Position numbers and translations under genes: made by a program
Origin: Bacteroidota bacterium
GTDB taxonomy: Bacteria > Bacteroidota > Bacteroidia > NS11-12g > UBA955
Assembly (NCBI GenBank): GCA_963169345.1
Contig: CAUJCT010000027.1
Location: 62,001-126,000, forward strand
Direction of reading: 5' to 3'
Length of the DNA stretch: 64,000 bases
In this document: in pieces, positions 12,317-22,087 of the stretch
Layout of the letters: each line of letters opens with the position of its first letter
How positions within the stretch are numbered: the stretch's first letter is position 1
Notes under the pieces: model-generated
Database searches by the model: none
The model's input: the letters and a program-made list of their open reading frames with translations, nothing else
What the model was told of the DNA's origin: nothing

Positions 12317-14911
12317 ATGAGACCCATTAATTTAGTTGTATTGACATTAAGTCTTTGCCTTTATACAGGAGAAGCACAGGCTCAGAGAAAAAAAGACAAA
12401 AAGAAAACTGAGCAAGCCAAACCAGCAGTAACTGCTCCGGCTGCACCGGCAGGACCAGTCAGCATTGCAGACAAAACCAAAAAATGCAAAAAGACTGAAG
12501 GTTTATTTACACTGTACAGAGACACCACCACTGGCTCGATGATGATGTTGATTAAAAAGTCGCAGTTAGAAAAGGAATTTATATATTTCAGTTACATCGA
12601 AAACGGTAATACTACAACAGGACATAACAAAGGTACATTCAGAGACAACAAAGTTTTTACCATTAAGAAATACTACAATCAAATTGAGTTTATCACTCAG
12701 AACACCAATTTTTACTTTGACCCATCCAATGCCATTGCGCGGGCTGCCAACTCCAACATTTCAAATGCTGTTTTGAGCAGTGAAAAAATCATTGCAGTTG
12801 ACGAAGCTAAAGGTGAGTATCTGATAGATGCAGATGCCTTATTTTTAACGGAAACTCTGTATCAGATAAAAAGAGGTGGTATGATGCCACAAGCAATGAC
12901 GGCTTTCAATCTGGGCGCCTTAAGTAAAACCAAAACAAGATACGAACAAATCAGAAACTACCCAGAGAATACTGACATTATGGTGCGTTATGTATATGAC
13001 GACCCTATGTCTAGAGGTACCAGCAGCGATGCCATTTCTGATGCCAGATATGTCGATATACTCTTACAGCACAGCTTTATTGAAATGCCTAAGAATGATT
13101 TTCAACCTAGAATGGATGATCCAAGAGTAGGTTATTTTATAACTGAAGTCAACGACATGACCAGCACGGACAACTTGAATTACCGCGACTTAATTCACAA
13201 ATGGCATCTGGTAAAAAAAGACCCAAATGCGGCCATTTCAGAACCGGTAAAACCTATTACCTGGTGGATTGAAAATACAACTCCAAAAGACTTAAGACCA
13301 ATTATCAAGTCTGCTATTTTACAATGGAATATTGCATTTGAAAAAGCAGGTTTTAAAAATGCCATTGATATCAATGAACAACCGGATGATGCTACATGGG
13401 ATGCAGGAGATATCAGGTACAATGTACTGAGATGGACCAGCAGTCCGGAGCCTCCGTTTGGCGGATATGGTCCAAGTTTTGTCAATCCGAGAACCGGTGA
13501 AATTTTAGGTGCTGATATTATGTTGGAATGGGTTTTCATAACCAACCGTTTGCGCTCTCAAAAAGTGTTTGACAAAGCCGGTCTTGATTGGTTAATGGCT
13601 ATGGATGCGGAGGAGCATGAGGACCCTCATGGCTGTCAGGCTGGAGATTATATGCATTCGCAAAACTTACTGGGCTTACAATATATGGCCATGCACAATG
13701 CAAGTGAGTCAGATATTAATGAATTTGTAAAAGAGGCTATCTATTATTTGATATTGCACGAAGTAGGTCATACATTAGGTTTGAACCACAACATGAAAGC
13801 CAGTCAACTTCACAGTCCTGATGCACTTTACGACAGAACTAAAACAGAAAGCATAGGATTAACAGGTAGTGTGATGGATTATCCGGCAGTGAATTTCAGC
13901 AATCGTAAAGGGATGAAAGCTCAATATTATACGAATCGTCCGGGGCCTTATGACCTTTGGGCAATTGAATTTGGATACTATCAGGAACCGAATGCTGCAG
14001 CCGATCAGGCAAGAAGAGAGAAGATTTTAATGAGAAGTACCGAACCTGAATTGTGTTTTGGTAACGATGCTGATGACATGCGTGCACCCGGTAAAGCAAT
14101 TGATCCAAGAGTCATGATTGGAGATATGAGCAGCAATGCAGTGGCTTATGCCGTTGAAAGAATAGGATTAATCAAAACTTTGCAGGCCAACTTGCTAAAA
14201 GAATACGGTGCACAAAACAGAAGTTTTAATGACCTAAGAGCCAGCTATATTGTCTTAAGTTCTGAATGGGCTGTGCAAGCCGGTGTAATTTCAAGATACA
14301 TTGGAGGCGTCTATGTCGATCGCAGTTTCAGCAATCAGAATTCAAGCATCAAACCTTTCACTGCTGTGCCATACGATATGCAAAAAGCAGCAATGAAAGC
14401 ACTCACCGACCTAGTATTTGCGCCAAGTGCCATGGAAATTCCAAATGACCTTTTGCCATATTTACAGCAACAGAGAAGAGGATTTAACTTTTTTGCATCC
14501 GGAGAAGACCCTAAAATTCACGATAGGGTTTTGAATATTCAGAACATGGTTTTGCAACATATTTTACATCCGAATACTTTGCAGAGAATGACTGATAGTA
14601 AGTTATACGGAGGCAATAAATATGAACTGAGTGAGATGTTTAAAGACCTGAGCAATGCTATATTCCAGGCAGATATGAACGGAGACATCAACACGTACAG
14701 ACAAAACTTACAATCGTTGTATGTTCAGTATCTTGGATATATTCTGAATTCGTCTCAATATGACTACATAAGCAAAGCCAAAGCGCACAATCAACTGGTG
14801 AATTTACAGAAGCAAATTCAGACCAGCCTACCTTCGTCGAACGGAAATGCCAAAGAACACAAGCTTTACATACTTTCGTCGATAAAAACATCTTTGGAGC
14901 CAAAAAAATAA
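12317..14911 (+). CDS. Zinc-dependent metalloprotease (DUF5117/DUF5118-like family)
   Basis: 864 aa; HEVGHTLGLNHN zincin motif, secretion signal, N-terminal KKCKKTEGLFTLYRDTTTG. Confidence 0.85.
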   Translation: MRPINLVVLTLSLCLYTGEAQAQRKKDKKKTEQAKPAVTAPAAPAGPVSIADKTKKCKKTEGLFTLYRDTTTGSMMMLIKKSQLEKEFIYFSYIENGNTTTGHNKGTFRDNKVFTIKKYYNQIEFITQNTNFYFDPSNAIARAANSNISNAVLSSEKIIAVDEAKGEYLIDADALFLTETLYQIKRGGMMPQAMTAFNLGALSKTKTRYEQIRNYPENTDIMVRYVYDDPMSRGTSSDAISDARYVDILLQHSFIEMPKNDFQPRMDDPRVGYFITEVNDMTSTDNLNYRDLIHKWHLVKKDPNAAISEPVKPITWWIENTTPKDLRPIIKSAILQWNIAFEKAGFKNAIDINEQPDDATWDAGDIRYNVLRWTSSPEPPFGGYGPSFVNPRTGEILGADIMLEWVFITNRLRSQKVFDKAGLDWLMAMDAEEHEDPHGCQAGDYMHSQNLLGLQYMAMHNASESDINEFVKEAIYYLILHEVGHTLGLNHNMKASQLHSPDALYDRTKTESIGLTGSVMDYPAVNFSNRKGMKAQYYTNRPGPYDLWAIEFGYYQEPNAAADQARREKILMRSTEPELCFGNDADDMRAPGKAIDPRVMIGDMSSNAVAYAVERIGLIKTLQANLLKEYGAQNRSFNDLRASYIVLSSEWAVQAGVISRYIGGVYVDRSFSNQNSSIKPFTAVPYDMQKAAMKALTDLVFAPSAMEIPNDLLPYLQQQRRGFNFFASGEDPKIHDRVLNIQNMVLQHILHPNTLQRMTDSKLYGGNKYELSEMFKDLSNAIFQADMNGDINTYRQNLQSLYVQYLGYILNSSQYDYISKAKAHNQLVNLQKQIQTSLPSSNGNAKEHKLYILSSIKTSLEPKK

Positions 14912-15055
14912 GTTAAACCCACTTGTCAACACATCGCATAATGAATTGATTTTCATTAACTTATAGGCGGTTTTTTTAAGGTTCGAAAATTTAGTTTGGA
15001 AATACTTTAGCCAAATTGAATTATTGTTACTAATTAAACTTAATCGCTTATTGAA

Positions 15056-15340
15056 ATGAGAATTTACATTGGAAATCTTAACTATCGTCTGCGCACTGAA
15101 GAGCTCAAGAATGAGTTTCTGCCTTATGGAGAAGTGCTTGGAGCCAAGATAGTTCGGGACCAGGAGACAAAAAGGAGCAAAGGCTTTGGATTTGTCGAGA
15201 TGGTCAACGATGCTGACGGCCTTCGGGCAATTGAAGCATTGAATGGACACGAATTAAAAGGACGAAAGATGATCGTCACCCAGGCTAAACCCCGAGAAGG
15301 TGGCGAAAGTGCAGCAGACCCAAACAACGAAGACAATTAA
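15056..15340 (+). CDS. RRM-domain RNA-binding protein
   Basis: MRIYIGNLNYRLRTEEL (RNP2) and RSKGFGFVEM (RNP1). Confidence 0.93.
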   Translation: MRIYIGNLNYRLRTEELKNEFLPYGEVLGAKIVRDQETKRSKGFGFVEMVNDADGLRAIEALNGHELKGRKMIVTQAKPREGGESAADPNNEDN

Positions 15341-15362
15341 AGTTTTTTCATTCTCTATTTTG

Positions 15363-15389
15363 AAAGACAACCTCAGGGTTGTCTTTTTT
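15363..15389. terminator. Intrinsic terminator (likely bidirectional) between convergent genes
   Basis: aaagacaacc-tcag-ggttgtcttt perfect 10-bp stem followed by T tract. Confidence 0.75.
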
Positions 15390-15390
15390 A

Positions 15391-16212
15391 TTATAGATAC
15401 TTTTCGCGAATTAAAAACTCCAGAATATGTTTCAGGTCCTCTCCATCATTGAAGGCAAGACTTTCAAACTGGTTGTCTTTTAAACAGAGTAATCGCCATT
15501 CATGACTATTCATCTTTGTTTCAGTTGCTGAACATATCATAACACCTTTAGAATTATAAATTAAAAAATGTCTGACATCTCCATTTTGAGATTTTAATGT
15601 GTCTTGTGTGTAGGATGCAAACATGACACCATCCTGATATAGATTTTCGTCTGTAATTTGTATAGGTGCTTTGGTATTGCGCGGTGCTATGATGGAACGC
15701 ATCATTGTAACTGTATCCTTTTTGCTCAGTCGACCATTGAGTTCACTGTCAGGAATTTGACCTTTTAATGTAGTAAAAACAAACACTTTGTTGGTATCCA
15801 AACCGGAAGGACTTAACAAATCAAATTGGCAAATCTGATCATAAGGTGTTCCATTTTTATCTCCCTCTTTTATATCACATGACATCTGTAAAGTTGGAAA
15901 ATCGATTTGATAATACCAGACCAACTGACCTCCAAAATTTTTATAGCTCAGCCTGTCGACAAGAATCAAAACATCCGACCCGCCAGACAGATAAATTGCT
16001 TTAGCATTATCGCCAGTCATATTATTTTCTTCAATAGTCATGGCAATTGCTTTGGGTTGTCCTGAACAGTAAAGAGTATCACGACTAATCACAGATTTAG
16101 AAGTAGAGGCTGAAGCAGCAATTTTAGCTTTGTGTTCCTTATCTGAAACTTTCTTTTGGGCTGCCATATCAGCCATTGCCAAGCAGCTCAATAAAAGACA
16201 AAAATATTTCAT
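15391..16212 (-). CDS. Hypothetical secreted protein
   Basis: 273 aa with signal-like N-terminus MKYFCLLLSCLAMADMAAQ; no recognised domain. Confidence 0.6.
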   Translation of the reverse strand: MKYFCLLLSCLAMADMAAQKKVSDKEHKAKIAASASTSKSVISRDTLYCSGQPKAIAMTIEENNMTGDNAKAIYLSGGSDVLILVDRLSYKNFGGQLVWYYQIDFPTLQMSCDIKEGDKNGTPYDQICQFDLLSPSGLDTNKVFVFTTLKGQIPDSELNGRLSKKDTVTMMRSIIAPRNTKAPIQITDENLYQDGVMFASYTQDTLKSQNGDVRHFLIYNSKGVMICSATETKMNSHEWRLLCLKDNQFESLAFNDGEDLKHILEFLIREKYL

Positions 16213-16215
16213 AAA

Positions 16216-16812
16216 TCAATCGTTAGTAATTTCCAAATTCCTATCAGTCCATGCTACTTCGGCTGGTGTATTACCTGCCACAATGCATATACGGGTTTTC
16301 AATAATCCCTGGCAATTTAAATACCATTTTTCTCCATATACATCCATATTGGTCAATGGTTCATCCAATAATATAACAGGAGAGCCGGATTGTATACAAA
16401 ATGCTGTTTTGAGTCGTTGCAACATACCTGAAGAAAAATGCTTCACAGGTCTGTTCAGCTCACGATTACTGAACATGGCAAAATCCGAAAAATCTTCTAA
16501 ACTCAAATCCATTTTCTTTAATGATAAGGAGAGCTGATGCAATTCGCGAATTGAAAAATCCATTGGCAATTCCATTGAAGGAGCCGTAGCTGACATCACT
16601 TTACTTGGTTCGAAATCAGACTGGCCGTCCAAAAACACTTGACCTTCCGTAGCCTGGGTCAGACCATAAATAATTTGAAGCAATGTCGATTTGCCACTGC
16701 CATTTCTTCCTGTAATAGATAAACTTTGTCCGGTTTGCATTGTCAGGTTCACCGACTTAAACAACCAGCGATCATTTAATTTCTTACCAATATTTTGAAG
16801 TTCCAGTATCAA
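16216..16812 (-). CDS. ABC transporter ATP-binding protein
   Basis: Walker A GRNGSGKSTL, signature-like FSSGMLQRL, Walker B VILLDEPLTNMD. Confidence 0.9.
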   Translation of the reverse strand: MILELQNIGKKLNDRWLFKSVNLTMQTGQSLSITGRNGSGKSTLLQIIYGLTQATEGQVFLDGQSDFEPSKVMSATAPSMELPMDFSIRELHQLSLSLKKMDLSLEDFSDFAMFSNRELNRPVKHFSSGMLQRLKTAFCIQSGSPVILLDEPLTNMDVYGEKWYLNCQGLLKTRICIVAGNTPAEVAWTDRNLEITND

Positions 16813-16856
16813 TTAGTTTGCAATTATAGGACTAATAATTGAAGTAAAAGGTTGTT

Positions 16857-17543
16857 TCATTCCTGTTTCCATGCCAGGGTCATTTCTCTTTTGCCATTAG
16901 CACCTTTAGGATTATCTACCTTAAAACCTAAAGCTTTGAGGGTTCTCTTAAATTGTCCCTGAGCGCAATAGGTTGTCATTAAACCATCCTGAGACATATT
17001 TTGAGCAATGATATTCAATACCTCCATACTCCACATCTCAGGTTGTCGAGATGGAGCAAAAGCATCAAAATAAACCAGATCAGCTTTTTGTTTACTATCC
17101 GATTCAGAGAGATTCTGAACTTTATTTTGCAGGCATTTAAAATGAAAACCATCTTCCAGTTCATGCCACATATCGGGTTCTAAAACAGCTATTTTTTCTA
17201 TGCTTGATGCAAAGTCTGTAGACCCTTCAAAACCCTGGTAGTATGACCTGAGTATTTGAGGAGACAGAGGAAAAGGCTCGATAGTAAGGTAATGAATATT
17301 TAGGTCTTTTGGCCTATTTTGTAAAGTAAGCAACAGATTCAATCCCGTTCCGAAGCCCACTTCGAGTATATGAATTTGCTTTAAACCACGTTCCACCAGC
17401 AGATGAAGACCATTGGTAATATAGACATGCAAAGACTCCGACAAGGCGCCATGCAGAGAGTGAAAAGTTTCGTTTAAATCAGGGTCAAACAAAGTACAAC
17501 TGCCATCAGAAGTTGACAATATTTGGAGTTGCCTGTTATCCAT
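16857..17543 (-). CDS. mnmD: tRNA (5-methylaminomethyl-2-thiouridine)(34) methyltransferase MnmD-like
   Basis: HILEVGFGTGLNLLLT, VYFDAFAPSRQPEMWS, MTTYCAQGQFKRTLKALGF motifs typical of the MnmD/MnmC N-domain. Confidence 0.87.
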   Translation of the reverse strand: MDNRQLQILSTSDGSCTLFDPDLNETFHSLHGALSESLHVYITNGLHLLVERGLKQIHILEVGFGTGLNLLLTLQNRPKDLNIHYLTIEPFPLSPQILRSYYQGFEGSTDFASSIEKIAVLEPDMWHELEDGFHFKCLQNKVQNLSESDSKQKADLVYFDAFAPSRQPEMWSMEVLNIIAQNMSQDGLMTTYCAQGQFKRTLKALGFKVDNPKGANGKREMTLAWKQE

Positions 17544-18241
17544 TATGCTTTTTTACGAACTGTTTTTTGTTCGATACGTTTTTCGTAGTTATTACCCTGG
17601 AAGATACGGTGAACATAGATACCCGGGGTATGAATCTGGTTGGGGTCAAGCTGACCAGCCGGCACCAGTTCTTCCACTTCAGCAATTGTAATCTTGCCAG
17701 CCATTGCCATCATTGGATTAAAATTGCGGGCTGTTTCTTTAAAAATCAAATTACCATGGGTATCCCCTTTCCAGGCTTTAACTATTGCAAAATCGGCATC
17801 AAAAGCATGTTCCAATAAATAAGTTTTACCATTAAAAACACGCGTTTCTTTTCCTTCAGCTACTTCTGTACCAACACCTGCAGGAGTGAAAACAGCTGGC
17901 ATACCATAACCTGCAGCCATACATCTGGTGGCAAGCGTACCCTGAGGGATCAGTTCAACTTCGAGTTCACCTGACAGCAATTGACGTTCGAACTCGGCGT
18001 TTTCACCAACATAAGAAGATATCATTTTTTTCACCTGACGAGTTTGAAGCATCAGGCCAATTCCGAAATCATCTACTCCGGCATTGTTACTAATACAAGT
18101 CAGATTTTTGGTGCCTTTTTTCACCAATGCAGAAATACAATTTTCAGGGATTCCGCACAGACCAAAGCCTCCAAGCATGATGACAGCACCATCATGAATA
18201 TCCTTTATTGCTTCATCAGCATTTGATACAACCTTATTCAT
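17543..18241 (-). CDS. scoA: 3-oxoacid CoA-transferase subunit A
   Basis: [42 protein letters not shown]. Confidence 0.9.
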   Translation of the reverse strand: MNKVVSNADEAIKDIHDGAVIMLGGFGLCGIPENCISALVKKGTKNLTCISNNAGVDDFGIGLMLQTRQVKKMISSYVGENAEFERQLLSGELEVELIPQGTLATRCMAAGYGMPAVFTPAGVGTEVAEGKETRVFNGKTYLLEHAFDADFAIVKAWKGDTHGNLIFKETARNFNPMMAMAGKITIAEVEELVPAGQLDPNQIHTPGIYVHRIFQGNNYEKRIEQKTVRKKA

Positions 18242-18464
18242 GCCGCGAAGATAAGAAAGGTAGGGATAAGTTGCTATGGAATTAAGTTAAAGCCTGGGGC
18301 ATATTAAAACGCACTCACTACCAATAGTTGACCCAAACATAAACAAAAAGCAGATTTTGCATCCATCTCATTATTAACAAAATAACCCATCGATCAAAAA
18401 AATATTTCACTTTTTTTCGCATTTTCACAACCCATCAGGCAACACATTTTTAAAATCCGGTGTC

Positions 18465-18514
18465 TTGAATATGAGCAGCACGTATGCTGTAAAGTTTAAG
18501 TTCTCATGATTCAA
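18465..18514 (+). ncRNA. Candidate structured RNA (nested stems) upstream of terminator
   Basis: ttgaatatgag (18465-18475) pairs with ctcatgattcaa (18503-18514) with one bulge, enclosing hairpin cagca-cgta-tgctg (18476-18489); an intrinsic terminator follows immediately. Confidence 0.35.
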
Positions 18515-18524
18515 TAATGCACAG

Positions 18525-18556
18525 AAAACCCGGTTTACCTACCGGGTTTTTTGGTT
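18525..18556 (+). terminator. Intrinsic terminator
   Basis: aaaacccggt-ttacct-accgggtttt perfect 10-bp stem followed by ttggttttt. Confidence 0.75.
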
Positions 18557-18751
18557 TTTGTGACTTTCTTATTACAAATCACTAAAGATTATAACAATAT
18601 AATTAGTCTATATTTGTTGAAAGAAAACAGAACATGAAAATCAACTATCTCTCCATCCTTCCTGCCAGATTAAGTGGCCAAACAGAGAATCAAAGCAATA
18701 GTGTCAGCTATACGAATAACCTTAATTCCAATTTAAGCCAAGTTAACCATT

Positions 18752-20377
18752 ATGACTAAATACTTGAAATGTCAGTTATTGCTCATTTTAATGTTCAATC
18801 TGTTGGGTTTAAAATCACAGAGTATTTTTAAAGATTGTACAGCCGGTGAGGGAAATGGTGAAGTGATTTATCTTGGTCAAAACGATAAAGGTTTTTTCTT
18901 CATGAGCAATGATCAAACCTCTCATTTTTATCTTTGGTTTTCAGACGGAACAGATCAGGGGACTAAAATCATACAACAGTTTGCGTTAAGCGAATACAGA
19001 TATTCAGCCAGCCAATTCGTCATAGAAAACAATCAATTGATAGTTTTGCTTTCAAACTACTCGTTAAGCGTATCCAAGCTATGGATTTCGGATGGAACAG
19101 ATACGGGAACACATAATCTGGGAGATTTTGGTTTTGCTGTTGGACCAGATTTAAAGAACAATGTAAAATGGTATAAAAACAAGTATTACTTTCTGTTGCA
19201 TGTCAATAACCTCGGACCTTCACTATGGGTTTCGGATGGAAGAAACAGATTAGAGTTTTTAAAAGATATTGATACCAGTTCAAAAGACAACGACATACAA
19301 CTTCGACTTAGATTACTTAACAACAAATTGTACTTTTTTGCCAATCACACCGATTATGGTACTGAACTATGGACCTCAGACGGAACAGATACGGGTACGC
19401 ATTTAGAACTGGATATTTTACCTGGTACAGAATCAGGCATTAATGGTTCCTGTTTCCTACATGTTTTTAAAAACAAACTTTACTTTAACTACATTCTCAT
19501 CAACAACAATAATTTCCAGTTAAGTTCTTATGATGTAAGCTCCAAAAATCTAGTCAATTTTTTCAATGATGACAGTATCAAAACATATTTTTCTGTAGTA
19601 GAAATTAATTATAAAGATGATTCATTGATGTTCATTAATTGTAAGAAAAAAGGCAAATATGAAGTTTGGGTAAGCGATGGCACAAAGGCTAAAACAAAAA
19701 AAATACGACAAAGTCAATTCAGTACAACAGATGAATATTTAAACAATGCTTATAATATCAATGGTAAATATATTATTAACAGTTTTATTTCACCCTTGGG
19801 TTATGAATTGTGGAATTACGACGAAACAACGCAAGAATACAGTTTGATAAAAGACCTCAATCCCGGTACAACCAGCACCAATATCTTTTTTAATTCGGTT
19901 ATAAAAAACAACAAATTATATTTCATAGCGGCCAGTTCTGCATTTGGAATAGATGTATGGGTTACAGACGGTACTTTTGATGGGACCATACTGTATAATG
20001 ACATCAACAACAATGGTTATTTTGTCAGTGGATTAATCAGCTTCAATGATAAATACTTTATATCCGGCTTACTAGACTCCACTTATGGAACTGAGATATA
20101 CAATTTTGACCAGTTGAATACATCCGTCCACCAATTAGATTTTGCAAAAACACTGAAAATTTACCCTCATCCTGCTCATGCCGGAGAAATTGTCAATATA
20201 CAGACGGATGCTGAAATCAGAGAGATTCTTTTATTTGATTTACATGGCCGACAACAAAAAATACAACATCAAAACAATCAGATTTTCTTAAATGATAATA
20301 TACAGGCAGGCTTGTACAATCTGATAGTAACAGATATGAATGGTGCTATCTTTCAAATTAAACTCATCATACATTGA
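18752..20377 (+). CDS. ELWxxDGT-repeat secreted protein, paralog 1, T9SS type A CTD
   Basis: Repeated LW(F/I/V)SDGTD.GT motifs; C-terminus LKIYPHPAHAGEIVNIQTDAEIREILLFDLHGRQ. Confidence 0.88.
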   Translation: MTKYLKCQLLLILMFNLLGLKSQSIFKDCTAGEGNGEVIYLGQNDKGFFFMSNDQTSHFYLWFSDGTDQGTKIIQQFALSEYRYSASQFVIENNQLIVLLSNYSLSVSKLWISDGTDTGTHNLGDFGFAVGPDLKNNVKWYKNKYYFLLHVNNLGPSLWVSDGRNRLEFLKDIDTSSKDNDIQLRLRLLNNKLYFFANHTDYGTELWTSDGTDTGTHLELDILPGTESGINGSCFLHVFKNKLYFNYILINNNNFQLSSYDVSSKNLVNFFNDDSIKTYFSVVEINYKDDSLMFINCKKKGKYEVWVSDGTKAKTKKIRQSQFSTTDEYLNNAYNINGKYIINSFISPLGYELWNYDETTQEYSLIKDLNPGTTSTNIFFNSVIKNNKLYFIAASSAFGIDVWVTDGTFDGTILYNDINNNGYFVSGLISFNDKYFISGLLDSTYGTEIYNFDQLNTSVHQLDFAKTLKIYPHPAHAGEIVNIQTDAEIREILLFDLHGRQQKIQHQNNQIFLNDNIQAGLYNLIVTDMNGAIFQIKLIIH

Positions 20378-20461
20378 AAAGCTTTAAAACCTCTTATATA
20401 ATCTATTTGCAGCGATACTAAAGCTCAACTTGTCCAATCTAAAAAATCAAACAACTCCATA

Positions 20462-22087
20462 ATGAACATTAAACTACTGAAAAAATTATTTGTTTTAATA
20501 TTCTGCTTTGTATCGTCCATTCACGCACAAAGTATTTTTAAAGATTGTACTGCAGGGAAAGGCAATGGGGATGTTAATTATTTAGGTGAAAACTCCAAAG
20601 GTTTCTTTTTTTCGAGCAGAGACAACAATCTTACAAGCAGTTTGTGGTTTTCAGATGGGACGGCCAATGGCACTACTTTGTTAAAACAATTTCAGATTAA
20701 GGATTATTTCATAACACAATTTGCTACTGTTGAAAATGACAAACTCCTGTTTACATTGAGTGCCCAGATATCACCACTTATTAAACTCTGGATTTCGGAT
20801 GGCACTGATTCAGGAACCTATCAACTGGGTGATGTTGATTATATTTCATTTCAGGATTTAAAGGGCAGTGTAAAATGGCTTAAAAATCGCTATTGCTTTC
20901 TTTGGAATGCTGAAGGCATTGGACCTTCGATTTGGGTGTCGGACGGCACTGAAAATAACTTTGAATTCGTAAAAGACATTGATACAAATTCAAAAGCTAT
21001 TCAGATTCTGCCACAACTCAGAATTTTAAATGACAAGCTGTATTTCTTTGCCTATCATACAGACTTTGGAAATGAACTTTGGACAACAGACGGGACGGAT
21101 ACAGGCACACATATTGAGATCGACTTACTTCCGGGTTTGGCATCCGGTATTAATAATTACAACCAGTTAAATATTTTTAAAAATCAATTGTGTTATAATG
21201 GCAGAATAGCAAATATTGACAATTACCAGTTGTTTACATACAACACGACATCAAAAGGCATTACAAAGTTTTTTAGCGACGATAGTATCCTAAATAATTT
21301 CTCAGCAGTAAGCTATGGTTTATTGGGCGATTCCATGCTTTTTATTAATTGTCTTCACAATGGGAAGTACGAGGTTTGGATCAGTGATGGCAATGCCTCC
21401 GGCACAAGAACTATACATCAGAAGCAGGTTTCTACCAGTCATGAATATTTAGGGGCTGCATTTCAGCTTGGCAGCATGTATGTTTTGTATTATTATACTG
21501 ATTTACTAGGCTATGAAATGTGGAGTTTTGACATGGGCACGATGGAAGTCAAATTACTTAAAGATATTAATCCGGGCATCAATACAAGCTTAGTGACAAA
21601 CAATTTTGTTAAAAAGAACAACAGATTGTTTTTTATAGCATCCTCTCCTGCATTTGGGAATGATATCTGGGCAACAGACGGCACAGATGAAGGGACAATT
21701 TTATATGAAGACATCAATAACAATGGCTACTATGTGAACAGGATTGTAGTATTTAAAAATCAATTTTTCCTGATAGGTTTACTCGATTCTGCTTATGGCG
21801 CTGAGATATACAATTTCGAGCAATTGAATACAAAAGTGAGAGTACCTGAAGTTTCGGGAAAGGTAAGTGTTTATCCCAATCCATGCAGTTCAGGAGATAT
21901 TCTCAGAATAGAAGCCAGCGAACAATTTCAAGAAGTGATGTTATACGACATCAATGGCCGCTGTCATAGTGTACAGATTCAAAACAATCAGGTTACTTTA
22001 CCAGAAAACCTGGCAGCCGGAATTTACACGCTTATATTTAAAGAAGCAGATGGTTATATTAATCAAATAAAACTAATTATACTTTGA
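20462..22087 (+). CDS. ELWxxDGT-repeat secreted protein, paralog 2, T9SS type A CTD
   Basis: Same length (541 aa) and closely similar to paralog 1 (SIFKDCTAGKGNGDVNYLGENSKGFFF); VSVYPNPCSSGDILRIEASEQFQEVMLYDINGR. Confidence 0.88.
   Translation: MNIKLLKKLFVLIFCFVSSIHAQSIFKDCTAGKGNGDVNYLGENSKGFFFSSRDNNLTSSLWFSDGTANGTTLLKQFQIKDYFITQFATVENDKLLFTLSAQISPLIKLWISDGTDSGTYQLGDVDYISFQDLKGSVKWLKNRYCFLWNAEGIGPSIWVSDGTENNFEFVKDIDTNSKAIQILPQLRILNDKLYFFAYHTDFGNELWTTDGTDTGTHIEIDLLPGLASGINNYNQLNIFKNQLCYNGRIANIDNYQLFTYNTTSKGITKFFSDDSILNNFSAVSYGLLGDSMLFINCLHNGKYEVWISDGNASGTRTIHQKQVSTSHEYLGAAFQLGSMYVLYYYTDLLGYEMWSFDMGTMEVKLLKDINPGINTSLVTNNFVKKNNRLFFIASSPAFGNDIWATDGTDEGTILYEDINNNGYYVNRIVVFKNQFFLIGLLDSAYGAEIYNFEQLNTKVRVPEVSGKVSVYPNPCSSGDILRIEASEQFQEVMLYDINGRCHSVQIQNNQVTLPENLAAGIYTLIFKEADGYINQIKLIIL

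Noticed and set aside
14828-15250. Minus-strand 140-aa ORF
   Set aside because: Overlaps the end of the metalloprotease gene and most of the well-supported RRM gene; no domain.
16130-16537. Plus-strand 135-aa ORF
   Set aside because: Antisense to an ABC ATPase with intact Walker motifs; shadow ORF.
17543-18241. scoA without adjacent scoB as an unusual truncation
   Set aside because: Separated CoA-transferase subunits are common in Bacteroidota and the gene is intact; scoB may lie outside the window.
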